From Streptomyces sp. NBC_01306 (GTDB lineage: Bacteria; Actinomycetota; Actinomycetes; Streptomycetales; Streptomycetaceae): a DNA stretch of 64,000 bases. Each line of letters begins with the position of its first letter. Position 1 is the stretch's first letter. The notes below the pieces were generated by a model. It was not told the DNA's origin, did not search any database, and saw only the letters and a list, made by a program, of their open reading frames with translations. Position numbers and translations under genes: made by a program. The stretch covers positions 62,001 to 126,000 of the forward strand of contig NZ_JAPEPC010000002.1 of assembly GCF_026340465.1 (NCBI RefSeq), read 5' to 3'. Below are positions 1 to 8,736 of this stretch, piece by piece.

Positions 1-427
1 TCTCCAGAATCCGGTCCCAGGCGGTGGCGGCCACCTGGGAGACACCGAGCACCAGCATGGAGCTGATGGCGACCTCGGGTACGAACTCGTACACGCGCAC
101 CAACCGCCCCACGATCAGCCCGGTGAAGATCGTCACGCCGAGACTCCACCAGGTCAGTCCGACGAGCGTGCTGAAGCCGCTGGCGAGGAGCACTCCGACG
201 ACTACGGCGTTCACCCGCCTGACCCCCGTGGTGATGGTCGAGTAGAGCGTGACCTGGACCACGAGCAGGGCGGTCAGCGGTGCGGTGAGCGGTGCGTGCT
301 GCGGCAGGGCCACCAGCGCGACCACGTACGCGATGACCGCGGCCGCCGTGGACCGGAGCGTCTGTGCCCCGATGGGCTCCACCGTCCGCTGGACGAGCTT
401 GACCACGGGTGCGGACACATCAGGCAT
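1..427 (-). CDS. FUSC / aromatic-acid-exporter family membrane protein (5' part only)
   Basis: Reading the minus strand from an ATG at 427 gives an uninterrupted 142-codon frame that runs off the left edge, so only the N-terminus is present. It begins MPDVSAPVVKLVQRTVEPIG and then alternates hydrophobic stretches (around residues 25-60 and 70-110). The TLRSTAAAVIAYVVAL and LLVVQVTLYSTITTGVRRV stretches resemble the start of FUSC/ArAE-type transporters, which export aromatic or related weak acids across the inner membrane. A good ribosome site (AGGAAGGAAC) lies just upstream of the start. The family call is from pattern recognition and the substrate is unknown. A full-length FUSC protein of a different subtype lies at 41238-43526. 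Confidence 0.7.
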   Translation of the reverse strand, partial: MPDVSAPVVKLVQRTVEPIGAQTLRSTAAAVIAYVVALVALPQHAPLTAPLTALLVVQVTLYSTITTGVRRVNAVVVGVLLASGFSTLVGLTWWSLGVTIFTGLIVGRLVRVYEFVPEVAISSMLVLGVSQVAATAWDRILE

Positions 428-719
428 TCCATGTTCCTTCCTGCGCGGGTGGTGCCTCCGTGCACCCCGGCGGCGGCGCGCCCGTCCACACACGACAGCG
501 GCCAGTGTGACGGCGCCCGGTACCGACGCGCCGACAGGCGCACCGGGGTGTCGCGGCGGCCGGGCGGGGAGGGAGCGGGAATCATCGGCGGGACGCCGCG
601 CACGGAGCGCGGGCGGGCGGGTGACTCGCGGGGCGCCCCGGACGGAGGCGCCCGATGCCACGGGACTACCGTGGTACGGCCCCCACGGCGGTCTTCGCGG
701 GCGGGTGCGAGAGGTAAGG
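428..719. other. Intergenic, divergent promoter region
   Basis: This 292-base gap separates the divergent FUSC and CtaG-like genes. It is very GC-rich with short runs of GCGGGC-type repeats. No convincing small gene or clear hairpin is visible. Both genes' promoters should lie here. Confidence 0.5.
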
Positions 720-1763
720 ATGTCTGGAATGAACCTGCCGGATCTGACCTTTTCCCGGTTCCCGGCCATGTGGCAGCTCGACGGTCCGGCTCTGCTGCTG
801 GTCCTGGTTCTGGGCGGGCTCTACGGCTGGGGGGTGGTGCGGCTGCGGCGGCGCGGCGAGCAGTGGTCGACGGGCCGTACGGTCGTCTTCGCCCTGCTGG
901 GTCTCGGCACGATCGTGGTGGCCACGATGTCGGCACTCGCCGTCTACGACGAGGTGCTGTTCTGGCCGGCCGCCGTGCAGAACATCCTGCTCGACCTGAT
1001 CGCCCCGCTCGGCCTGGCGCTGGGCGACCCCCTGTCGCTGGCCTGCCGTGCTCTGCCGGAGCGCGCGTCGGCGCGGGTGCGCCGTGCGGTGACCGGCAAG
1101 TTCGCCCGGCTGCTGGCCTTCCCCCTGGTCAGTTCGCTGCTGGTCCTGGTGTCGGAGCTCTGTGTGTACTTCACGCCGTACTTCGAGACGGCGCTGCGCC
1201 ATGGGGCGCTGCACCAGCTCATGTATCTGCAACTGCTGCTGGTCGGGTGTCTCTTCGTGCTGCCGGTCCTCACCGAGGAGGCGCTGCTGCCCAGCTGGTG
1301 CAGCCATCCGGTACGGGCCGCGATGGTCTTCTTCGACGGGCTCATCGACGCGGTCCCCGGCATCGTGGTGATGACCAGCGGCACCCTGATCGCGGGCACC
1401 TGGTACAGCCGACACTCCCCTTCCTGGGCCCCCGGCGTGCAGCGGGACCAGCAGATCGGCGGCGGTGCGATGGTCACGCTCGCCGAACTGGTCGGGGTGC
1501 CCTTCCTGCTGGTGATCTTTGCGCAGTGGGTCCGCTCCGAGCGGGCCAGGACGGTGGCACTCGACCGCCGTCTGGACGCCGAACTGATCCCCGCCGCACC
1601 TCGCGCCACACCGGTTCCGTCCGACACCTCGGCCGCGTCCCCCGTGGCGTCGGCGTCCGGGATCGCCGCGCAGGAGGACCCGGCCGAGCCGGAGCGGGTC
1701 CGTCCCTGGTGGGAGTCCGACGGCGGAATCGTCGGTGACCGGATGCGCCAGGGCCGCCCGTAG
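720..1763 (+). CDS. CtaG-like cytochrome c oxidase assembly membrane protein
   Basis: 347 residues with about seven hydrophobic segments (first near residue 20, last near 275) and a hydrophilic, Ala/Pro/Ser-rich C-tail from about 290. The pattern FWPAAVQNILLDLIAPLGLALG, then HQLMYLQLLLVGCLFVLPV, then FFDGLIDAVPGIVVM with GTWYSR matches the Caa3_CtaG family. That family is linked to assembly or copper delivery for aa3/caa3 oxidase in Gram-positive bacteria and is common in Streptomyces, often without neighbouring oxidase genes, as here. Start chosen at the ATG at 720, preceded by GAGAGG; the open frame extends further upstream, but that part is Arg/Pro-rich and unlike the family. The last codons lie inside a 16-base tandem duplication. 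Confidence 0.8.
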   Translation: MSGMNLPDLTFSRFPAMWQLDGPALLLVLVLGGLYGWGVVRLRRRGEQWSTGRTVVFALLGLGTIVVATMSALAVYDEVLFWPAAVQNILLDLIAPLGLALGDPLSLACRALPERASARVRRAVTGKFARLLAFPLVSSLLVLVSELCVYFTPYFETALRHGALHQLMYLQLLLVGCLFVLPVLTEEALLPSWCSHPVRAAMVFFDGLIDAVPGIVVMTSGTLIAGTWYSRHSPSWAPGVQRDQQIGGGAMVTLAELVGVPFLLVIFAQWVRSERARTVALDRRLDAELIPAAPRATPVPSDTSAASPVASASGIAAQEDPAEPERVRPWWESDGGIVGDRMRQGRP

Positions 1764-1787
1764 CCACCCCGGCCCGTAGCCACCCCG
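1756..1787. repeat. Perfect 16-bp tandem duplication over a stop codon
   Basis: GCCCGTAGCCACCCCG occurs at 1756-1771 and again at 1772-1787. The first copy carries the TAG stop of the CtaG-like gene; the second copy is the immediate 3' flank. Confidence 0.9.
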
Positions 1788-1944
1788 CCGGTGCCGGCCT
1801 CTCGGCGGCAGGCATGACCAGCGGTTTCCCGGACAGATATAACGCGGGCGACGGCCTTCAGCAGCACCACGTACCGGGGTGTGCCATGCGGCTGCGGACC
1901 ACCGCGGCCGGATCACCAGGTCAAGAGGGGTATGGGGCAACGGG

Positions 1945-2304
1945 ATGAGTTCTGATCAGGACCGCGGGACAGGGCGGGGCAGCGGTGACGCGCAGTCGCC
2001 CACCGACGAGCAGCGGGCGGGCTGGCATTCCGTACGGCAGCGTGCCGAGGGCCTCACCCATCACCAGGCGAAGGCGGCCCTCGAAGCGGCCCGGCAGACA
2101 GTTGAGGCGAACTCGCGGCGCGACGGCCCCCGGCGGGAGCACTCCCGTGCGGAGGCGGAGGTCGAGGAGTGGGAGCGGATCACGGAAGCGCTCGCCGATC
2201 ACGCCGGGCGCTACGACCCCGATGCCGATCCCTTCGTCCAGGGGGAGCTGGCCGGCCAGGCCGACCGGGAGCCGGGCCTGCCGTCCGAAAACAACGCCGC
2301 CTGA
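1945..2304 (+). CDS. Hypothetical protein, charged and alpha-helical
   Basis: 119 residues from ATG 1945 (MSSDQDRGTGRG...). No membrane segment or signal peptide. The first 30 residues are Gly/Asp/Ser-rich and look disordered. The middle (about 30-90) is rich in Ala, Glu and Arg with the pattern LTHHQAKAALEAARQTVEA followed by AEVEEWERITEALADHAG, which suggests two helices. The ORF is open upstream, but the codons before 1945 lack the third-position GC bias, so the internal ATG is preferred. I do not recognise the family and cannot assign a function. Confidence 0.55.
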   Translation: MSSDQDRGTGRGSGDAQSPTDEQRAGWHSVRQRAEGLTHHQAKAALEAARQTVEANSRRDGPRREHSRAEAEVEEWERITEALADHAGRYDPDADPFVQGELAGQADREPGLPSENNAA

Positions 2305-2337
2305 CGGCCAGGACGCGCCGGGGAACGCGGGACCGTG

Positions 2338-3096
2338 TCAGGCGACGGTCACGGGGACCCCGGCCTCGGAGATCCGTGCACACTCGCGTTCCGGTGCCTC
2401 CCGGTCGGTGACCAGATGGTCGACGGCGGACAGCGGGCAGATCTTCGCGAAGGTGGTCCGTCCGATCTTCGAGTGGTCCGCGACGACGACCGTCCGGCTG
2501 CTGTTCGCGGCGAACGCCCGGTCCGTCGCCGCTTCGAGCTGGTCGTACGTCGTGCAGCCCTGCGCCGCGCTGATGCCGTCCACGCCCAGGAACGTCATGT
2601 CCATGTGGTAGTCGGCGAGCGTCTTCTCGGCGATGGGACCCACGAGTTCATAGCTCTCGGTCCGCGCGTTGCCGCCGATGACGACCAGCGTGACGTGCTG
2701 GTGCAGGACGAGTTCGGCCGCGATGTTCACCGCGTTGGTGACGATGGTGACGGGGCCCCGCTCGGCGAGGAGGCGGGCGATCTCGGTGGCGGTGGTGCCC
2801 CCGGTCAGCCCGACGACGGCCCCTTGCGGCACCAGCGCGGCCGCCGCCGTGGCGATCGCCTGCTTCTCGGGCCTGCTGCGCTCCGCGCGGTACTGCACCG
2901 GCACTTCCAGGCCGATGCTGCCGACAGCGGCCCCGCCATGTGTGCGGCGCAGCAGATTCAGCGCGCTCAGGTGCTGGAGGTCGCGCCGGACCGTTGCCCC
3001 CGAGACACCGAGCAGGCCGGTCAACTCCCCGACATCGACGCTGCCCTTCACGGACACATGCTCAAGTATCCGCGCATGGCGCTCAGTTCTCAGCAT
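2338..3096 (-). CDS. DeoR-family transcriptional repressor
   Basis: 252 residues. N-terminal winged helix-turn-helix (MLRTERHARILEHV..., with VDVGELTGLLGVSGATVRRDL at about 22-42) followed by the DeoR sensor domain with the signature GGTTATEIARLL and SYELVGPIAEKTLADYHMD. Sensor domains of this family bind phosphorylated sugars and release DNA when the pathway is active. Start chosen at ATG 3096 because MLRTERH is the typical family N-terminus. It is divergent from the GH114-ABC-kinase-GH4 genes, which makes it the likely local repressor. Two near-identical 14-base direct repeats 21 bases apart lie just upstream of its start. Confidence 0.9.
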   Translation of the reverse strand: MLRTERHARILEHVSVKGSVDVGELTGLLGVSGATVRRDLQHLSALNLLRRTHGGAAVGSIGLEVPVQYRAERSRPEKQAIATAAAALVPQGAVVGLTGGTTATEIARLLAERGPVTIVTNAVNIAAELVLHQHVTLVVIGGNARTESYELVGPIAEKTLADYHMDMTFLGVDGISAAQGCTTYDQLEAATDRAFAANSSRTVVVADHSKIGRTTFAKICPLSAVDHLVTDREAPERECARISEAGVPVTVA

Positions 3097-3100
3097 GGAG

Positions 3101-3135
3101 TGAGCATATCCCTGCACAAGATGAGCACATCTCTG
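3101..3135. promoter_or_regulatory. Direct repeats in front of the DeoR gene, candidate operator
   Basis: TGAGCATATCCCTG (3101-3114) and TGAGCACATCTCTG (3122-3135) match at 12 of 14 positions and start 21 bases apart, two helical turns. They lie 5-39 bases upstream of the DeoR start, between it and the divergent GH114 gene. This is an inference from position and repetition. Confidence 0.45.
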
Positions 3136-3421
3136 AGCGAATGACGCAACTCCGCCCCGCTCCGGACCGGTCGGCGCCCTCTAGGAGCCGGTCGGAGCAC
3201 CCCCGACTGAGCGAATGTGCGCACCAACTGCTCAGGTTCGCGCTCTTGACATGGTGATTCCTGCTCGATTTACTGCGATCAACGCCGAGTTCGAGCATTC
3301 GGCGCCAGAGGTACGCCTAGCCGGTGGGCGGCTCACAAGCCGCAAGCCCGGACAAAGTCGCCAGGATCGCTGTCAGCGTCCGAGGCGGGGACGTACCCCC
3401 TCCATCATCTGGAGCTCGATG
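3136..3421. other. Intergenic region between DeoR and GH114 genes
   Basis: Gene-free and less GC-rich than its surroundings, with GAGCGAATG-type words around 3208 and GAGCATTCGG near 3293 that echo the operator repeats. The promoter of the GH114 gene should lie here. No small gene is supported. Confidence 0.4.
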
Positions 3422-4261
3422 ATGATCACCACTCCCGCAAGGCCGCGCCGGCTGTCCCTGTCATCGGCACGCCGGGCCGCCGCTGTCGCGGCGGTCACCG
3501 CTGCGGCTGCCGTCCCGCTGCTCGTGCCGGCCGGCGCCTCAGCGGCCTCCTCCCCCGCCCTGCCGCCGGTGCATGCAGGCTTCGACTACCAGATCGGCGG
3601 GGCGTACACCCCGCCGTCCAGGGTGAAGGTGGTCAGCCGTGACCATGAAGCCTCTCCGGCCGCCGGTCTGTACAACATCTGCTACGTCAACGCCTTTCAG
3701 GCCCAGCCGGGCGCCGAGAAGGACTGGGACTCCGATCTGCTGCTGCGGAAGGCCAACGGCGACGTCGTCTACGACAAGAACTGGGGTGAGGCGCTGCTCG
3801 ACCTCCGTACCGCCGACAAGCGCCGGCGGGTGGCCGAGAAGGTCGACGGCTGGATCGACGGCTGCGCCGACAAGGGTTTCCAGGCCGTCGAGCCCGACAA
3901 CTACGACAGCTACACCCGCTCGTCGAAACTGCTGAGCGCCGCCGACGCCGAGGCGTACATCACCCTGCTCTCCCAGCACGCGCACGACCGCGGCCTGGCC
4001 ATCGCGCAGAAGAACACCTCGCAGCTGTCCGGCGACCGCGCGAAGACCGGCCTGGACTTCGCCATCGCCGAGGAGTGCGGCACCTGGGACGAATGCGGCG
4101 ACTACACCGACGCGTTCGGCAGCAACGTGATCGTGATCGAGTACACGGACAAGGGCCTGTCGAAGGCCTGCACGGGCTGGGGTGACCGGCTGAGCGTCGT
4201 CGAACGCGACCTGGACGTCTCGCCCAGCGGCAGCAAGGGATACGTACGCAAGACCTGCTGA
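3422..4261 (+). CDS. Secreted GH114 endo-alpha-1,4-polygalactosaminidase-like protein
   Basis: 279 residues. Residues 1-38 form a signal peptide (Arg-rich start, Ala/Val core, cleavage near ASA). The mature part (HAGFDYQIGGAY..., CYVNAFQAQPG, FQAVEPDNYDSYTR, AIAEECGTWDECG, VIVIEYTD) matches the GH114 barrel. The Glu of VEPDN is the expected catalytic acid. Known members cut alpha-1,4-linked galactosamine polymers such as fungal galactosaminogalactan. ATG 3422 is preferred over ATG 3419 because GGAG at 3411-3414 is better spaced. It precedes the sugar importer by about 190 bases, on the same strand. Confidence 0.82.
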   Translation: MITTPARPRRLSLSSARRAAAVAAVTAAAAVPLLVPAGASAASSPALPPVHAGFDYQIGGAYTPPSRVKVVSRDHEASPAAGLYNICYVNAFQAQPGAEKDWDSDLLLRKANGDVVYDKNWGEALLDLRTADKRRRVAEKVDGWIDGCADKGFQAVEPDNYDSYTRSSKLLSAADAEAYITLLSQHAHDRGLAIAQKNTSQLSGDRAKTGLDFAIAEECGTWDECGDYTDAFGSNVIVIEYTDKGLSKACTGWGDRLSVVERDLDVSPSGSKGYVRKTC

Positions 4262-4453
4262 CACCCCACTTCCCCGGTGCGCCCCCCTCGAACACGGCGC
4301 ACCGGGGTCGCTCCCCCGCCTTCCTGCCTTTCCGTGCTGCGTCTGTCGTCCGTCCTCTCCCGGTCCTGCCGTCGCGCGCACATACCCGGCACGTCCGTCC
4401 CCGCAGCCCCGATGCGGTGCCCCGGCGTGCCCTGATTCCCCCTGGAGGTCCCG

Positions 4454-5785
4454 ATGGCTGTCGGCCATCACCGCCACATCGGTCCCTCACGCCGTACGGT
4501 GCTGCGGCGTGGCACCGGCCTGGCGTGTGCCGCTTCGGCCGCGCTGACGCTGCCCGGTTGTGGCGCGAGCACCGATGACGGCGTCGGAGCGGACGGACGG
4601 GTCACGGTCGAGCTGTGGCACGGCCAGACCGACACCGGCCGTATCGCGATCGAATCGCTGATAGCCGATTTCCAGCGGACCCACCCGCACATCCGGGTCG
4701 ACTCCGGCGGAGGCGTCCTGGCCGACTCGATGCTGCAGAAGGTGACAGCTGCGCTGGCCTCCGGCTCGTACCCGGATGTCGCCTACGTCTTCGGATCGGA
4801 CCTTGCAGGAGTCGCACGCAGCCCGCAGGTCGTCGACCTGACCGGCGCCGTGCACTCCGGACCGGTCCCCTGGAGCCAGTTCTGGGCCCCCGCGCGCGAG
4901 GCCGTCACGGTGAACGACCGGGTACGGGCCGCGCCGGCACTGCTCGACTCGCTCGCCGTGGTGTGCAACAAGAAGCTCTTCCGCGACGCCGGTATCCCGC
5001 TGCCCGAACCCGGCTGGACCTGGCGGGAGTTCCAGGAGACCGCCAAGCGCCTCACCGACCACCGGCGGGGTGTCTTCGGCACCGGATGGCCGGGGGTGGG
5101 CGACGAGGACACCGTGTGGCGGCTCTGGCCACTGGTGTGGGACCTGGGCGGAGAGGTGATCGCGCCGAACGGGCACAGCATCGGATTCGCCGATGCCGGT
5201 GTGCGGGCGCTGGAGACAGTGGCGGGGCTCGCCCGCGACCGTAGCGTCTACATCGACCCCAAACCGGGCACCGAGCAGATGTACCAGGTCTTCCAGTCGG
5301 GCCGGATGGGCATGGTCGTCACCGGACCGTGGCAGCTGCCCGACATCATCCAGGCAGGCGTCGAGTATCAGGTGGTGCCGCTGCCGAGCTACAGCGGCAG
5401 ACCGGTCACCATCTCGGGACCCGACACCTGGACGGTCTTCGACAACGGCTCCGCCCGCGTCCAGGCGGCACGCACCCTGGTGAGCTGGCTGATGGAGCCG
5501 GACCAGGACGTGCGCTGGGACGTCCGGGCCGGGAGCCTGCCGCTGAGCCGGCGTACCCAGAGCCTGCCGCTCTGGAAGGCCAAGGCCGCGAAGACCGAGG
5601 GGCTCGCGGTGTTCACCAAGGCGCTGGAGTCCGCCCGGGTGCGGCCCGCGCACCCCGCGTACCCGCAGATCTCCCAGGCGCTGGGAGAGGCGATCGTCGC
5701 CGTGCTGCTCGGCCGCAGTACACCCGCGAAGGCTCTGCGCCGCTGCGCGGACGATGCCAACGCCGCCCTGCTCATTCCGCGTTGA
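4454..5785 (+). CDS. ABC sugar-importer substrate-binding lipoprotein
   Basis: 443 residues. The N-terminus has SRRTVLRRG (possible Tat) and a lipobox LPGC at about 33-36, so it is probably a membrane-anchored lipoprotein. The mature protein has the cluster-1 sugar-binding pattern: VTVELWHGQTD, LIADFQRTHPHIRV, SGSYPDVAYVFGSD, and GRMGMVVTGPWQLPDI around residue 280. It should capture oligosaccharides for the two permeases that follow. RBS GGAGG lies 6 bases before ATG 4454. It is the first gene of a tight operon; the next start is only 13 bases after its stop. Confidence 0.92.
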   Translation: MAVGHHRHIGPSRRTVLRRGTGLACAASAALTLPGCGASTDDGVGADGRVTVELWHGQTDTGRIAIESLIADFQRTHPHIRVDSGGGVLADSMLQKVTAALASGSYPDVAYVFGSDLAGVARSPQVVDLTGAVHSGPVPWSQFWAPAREAVTVNDRVRAAPALLDSLAVVCNKKLFRDAGIPLPEPGWTWREFQETAKRLTDHRRGVFGTGWPGVGDEDTVWRLWPLVWDLGGEVIAPNGHSIGFADAGVRALETVAGLARDRSVYIDPKPGTEQMYQVFQSGRMGMVVTGPWQLPDIIQAGVEYQVVPLPSYSGRPVTISGPDTWTVFDNGSARVQAARTLVSWLMEPDQDVRWDVRAGSLPLSRRTQSLPLWKAKAAKTEGLAVFTKALESARVRPAHPAYPQISQALGEAIVAVLLGRSTPAKALRRCADDANAALLIPR

Positions 5786-5798
5786 GGAGGCTCACGCC

Positions 5799-6752
5799 AT
5801 GCCCGGTCTGCCCGCCCCGCTCACTCTCTCCGATCCCGGCCACGAACGGCAGCTGCGCGCCCGGCGCCGCCGGCGCCGCAGCGAATCGGCCACCGCCTGG
5901 GCCTTCATCTCCCCCGCGGTCCTCGTCATCCTGGGACTGAGCGTCGTCCCGGTCATCTGGTCCGTGCTGCTGTCCTTCCAGGCCGACGACCTGGTGACAC
6001 CGAGCCGCTGGGTCGGCCTGGACAACTACCGTGCGCTCACCAAGGATCCGCACTTCAGCCAGGCCGTGTGGAACACCCTGGAGTACACGGGGCTCTACGT
6101 GCCCCTGTCCATGGTCCTCGGGCTCGCCCTGGCCCTCGTGCTCAACCGGCGCATCAGACTGGTCGGCCTCTACCGGACGCTGATCTTCGTACCGTTCGTC
6201 ATCTCGGCGACGGCGCAGGGAGTGCTGTTCTCGTTCATCCTCGACCCGCAGTTCGGCGCCGCCAACTCGGTCCTGCACGCCCTCGGGGTCTCCCCGCAGG
6301 GGTTCCTCACCGACCCGGGACAGGCGCTGCTGGTCCTGGTGGCGATCTCGCTGTGGAGCGGCACCGGGTTCTGCGTCGTGGTCCATCTCGCCGCCCTCCA
6401 GGACGTACCGCAGTCCCTGATCGAGGCCGCGCGTCTGGACGGCGCCGGCCGGCTGCAACTGCTGCGACATGTCGTCCTGCCGGCTCTGACTCCGGTCAAT
6501 GTGTTCCTGCTGCTGTGGCAGACCATCAACGCCCTGCAGGTCTTCGACCTGGTGTACGTGACGACGAAGGGCGGGCCGCTCGGCTCCACCACGGTGATCG
6601 TCTACTTCATCTGGGAGCAGGCCTTCAAGAACTTCACCGCCGGCTACGGAGCGGCGGCCGCGTACGTCCTCGCGCTGGCCCTGCTCGTGATCGCCGGAGG
6701 GACGCGCGTGGTCCGGCGGCGCCGACCCGCCATCGAAGGAGCCGTCCGATGA
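5799..6752 (+). CDS. ABC sugar-importer permease (MalF type)
   Basis: 317 residues, six predicted membrane helices starting at about residue 35 (WAFISPAVLVILGLSVVPV). The EAA loop that docks the ATPase is visible as LIEAARLDGAGRLQLLRHVVLPAL around 205-230. Start ATG 5799 is preceded by GAGGAGG. The stop overlaps the next start (ATGA at 6749-6752), so the two permeases are translationally coupled and should form a heterodimer channel. Confidence 0.93.
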   Translation: MPGLPAPLTLSDPGHERQLRARRRRRRSESATAWAFISPAVLVILGLSVVPVIWSVLLSFQADDLVTPSRWVGLDNYRALTKDPHFSQAVWNTLEYTGLYVPLSMVLGLALALVLNRRIRLVGLYRTLIFVPFVISATAQGVLFSFILDPQFGAANSVLHALGVSPQGFLTDPGQALLVLVAISLWSGTGFCVVVHLAALQDVPQSLIEAARLDGAGRLQLLRHVVLPALTPVNVFLLLWQTINALQVFDLVYVTTKGGPLGSTTVIVYFIWEQAFKNFTAGYGAAAAYVLALALLVIAGGTRVVRRRRPAIEGAVR

Positions 6753-7645
6753 CCGTCACCTCTCCGCTGCCCCCGCGCACCGCCCGTCCTGCCACGGTGG
6801 CGGCACCGCCCCCGCAGCGGAAGCCGGGCCTGCGGCTGCCGTTCAGCGCCTGGCATCTGCTGCTCGCCCCGCTCGCCCTGCTCTTCGCGGTGCCGATGAT
6901 CTGGCTGCTGCTCAGCTCCGTGATGAGCAACGCGGAGATCAACAAGTTCCCGCCCGCCCTCTGGCCCTCGGGAATCCATCTCGGCGGCTACCGCTATGTG
7001 CTGGGCAACGCCATGTTCCCGCGCTGGTTCGCCAATTCACTGATCGTGTCCGCGGTGGCGGTGGCGTCCAATCTGCTGTTCGGCTCGCTCGGCGGGTACG
7101 CGTTCGCCCGGATGCGGTTCGGGGGTTCCCGCCTGCTGCTGGGGCTGATGCTGGCCACGATGGCGATCCCGTTCCAGCTGACGATGATCCCCACGTTCCT
7201 GGTGATGAAGCGCCTCGGCCTGATCGACACCCTCGGCGCCCTGATCGTCCCGTCACTGGTCACGCCGTTCGCGGTGTTCCTGCTGCGGCAGTTCTTCCTG
7301 TCGCTGCCCAGGGAGTTGGAGGAAGCCGCGTGGATCGACGGCTGTTCACGGCTGCGGGTCCTCTTCCTCATCGTGCTGCCGCTGTCACGGCCGGCGCTGA
7401 GCACCGTGGCCGTCCTGACGTTCCTGTCCACCTGGAACGATCTGACCTGGCCGCTGATCGCCATCAACCACGACACCCAGTACACCTTGCAACTCGGCCT
7501 GACGACCTTCCAGGGCCAGCACCACACCCAGTGGGCCGCCGTGATGGCCGGAAACGTGATCACGGTGCTGCCGGTACTGCTGGCGTTCCTGGCGGCGCAG
7601 AAGACCTTCATCCAGTCCATCACGTCGAGCGGTCTCAAGGGCTGA
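6749..7645 (+). CDS. ABC sugar-importer permease (MalG type)
   Basis: 298 residues, six helices, with the typical MalG-type start WHLLLAPLALLFAVPMIWLLLSS and EAA loop ELEEAAWIDGCSRLRVLFLIVLPL around 190-215. It overlaps the upstream permease by four bases. No ATPase gene follows. Streptomyces cluster-1 sugar importers usually share the distant ATPase MsiK, and that is the likely arrangement here (inference). Confidence 0.93.
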   Translation: MTVTSPLPPRTARPATVAAPPPQRKPGLRLPFSAWHLLLAPLALLFAVPMIWLLLSSVMSNAEINKFPPALWPSGIHLGGYRYVLGNAMFPRWFANSLIVSAVAVASNLLFGSLGGYAFARMRFGGSRLLLGLMLATMAIPFQLTMIPTFLVMKRLGLIDTLGALIVPSLVTPFAVFLLRQFFLSLPRELEEAAWIDGCSRLRVLFLIVLPLSRPALSTVAVLTFLSTWNDLTWPLIAINHDTQYTLQLGLTTFQGQHHTQWAAVMAGNVITVLPVLLAFLAAQKTFIQSITSSGLKG

Positions 7646-7779
7646 AGCCCATCTGAACTCCGCTGCCCCGCAGCCGGGTTCGTCGCGGGCCCCGCAGCCG
7701 CGTCCGGACACCCGGCCCCGCTGACCGCTCACGCCTCCCGACCGCTCCTTACCTTCTCACCGCGACTCCAGGAAGCCGT

Positions 7780-8736
7780 ATGCCGCACTCTTTCGACCTT
7801 CTCGTCATCGGGGACGCCAACCCCGACGTCATCCTCGGCCCCCTCCGTGCGCCTCTCGCCTTCGGGCAGCGCGAGCAGCTCGTCGACACGGGCGTCCTCA
7901 CGCTCGGCGGCTCCGGCGCCATCATGGCGTGCGGGGCCGCCAGGCTCGGCCTCAGCGTCGCCTTCGCCGGACGCGTCGGGGACGACGACGCCGGGCGCTT
8001 CGTCCGGGGCGCCCTGGCCGCCCGGGGCGTCAACACGGACGCCCTGGTCAGCGACCCGGAACTGGCCACCCCGCTCACCGCGGTGCTGACCGAAGGCGAC
8101 GACCGGGCCATCCTCACGGCGCCCGGCACCCTGGGCGCGACCTGCGGTGACGACATCCCCGACGCGCTCCTCGCCAACTGCCGCCATGTGCACGCTGCCT
8201 CGTACTTCCTGATGCCGGAGCTGGCCCATGCGCTGCCCGGTCTGCTGCGCACCGCACGTGGCCATGGCGCGACCACCTCGCTGGACACCAATGACGACCC
8301 GTCCGGGGAGTGGCGGCCGGCCGGTCTGAGCGAGGTCCTGGCGGTCACCGGCATCCTGCTGCCGAACGCCCGGGAAGCGCGTGCACTGGCCGGTCCCCCG
8401 GCCGGTTCGCTGGACGAGGCAGCCGCCCGGCTGGCCGCTCAAGGGCCACTGGTCGTGGTGAAGGACGGGGCCGAAGGGGCTCTCGCCCACGACGGCAGCG
8501 TCCTGTCGCGCACCCGCGCGATACCGGTCAGGCCGAAGGACACGGTCGGCGCGGGCGACAGTTTCGACGCCGGGTTCGTCGCCGCCTTCCTGGCAGGTCT
8601 GCCGACCGCCCGGGCCCTCGAACTCGCCGCGGCCTGCGGCGCTCTGTCCACCCGCGCCCATGGCGGCACCGCCGCGCAGCCCACCTGGGACGAAGCCGTC
8701 GCAGCCGTCACCGACAACGGAGAGAACCACTCATGA
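7780..8736 (+). CDS. PfkB-family carbohydrate kinase
   Basis: 318 residues. The N-terminal PfkB signature reads LTLGGSGAIMACGAARLG (about 42-60), and the C-terminal ATP/anion-hole motif DTVGAGDSFDAGF is at about 254-266 with the catalytic Asp in GAGD. It should phosphorylate a monosaccharide released by the neighbouring glycosidase; which sugar cannot be read from sequence. RBS AGGAAG precedes ATG 7780. Its stop overlaps the start of the GH4 gene (ATGA), so hydrolysis and phosphorylation are probably coupled in expression. Confidence 0.9.
   Translation: MPHSFDLLVIGDANPDVILGPLRAPLAFGQREQLVDTGVLTLGGSGAIMACGAARLGLSVAFAGRVGDDDAGRFVRGALAARGVNTDALVSDPELATPLTAVLTEGDDRAILTAPGTLGATCGDDIPDALLANCRHVHAASYFLMPELAHALPGLLRTARGHGATTSLDTNDDPSGEWRPAGLSEVLAVTGILLPNAREARALAGPPAGSLDEAAARLAAQGPLVVVKDGAEGALAHDGSVLSRTRAIPVRPKDTVGAGDSFDAGFVAAFLAGLPTARALELAAACGALSTRAHGGTAAQPTWDEAVAAVTDNGENHS

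Noticed and set aside
249..1763. A 504-residue reading frame covering the CtaG-like gene and 157 codons upstream
   Set aside because: The upstream codons are Arg/Pro/Thr-rich with no family similarity, and a good start with a ribosome site is at 720.
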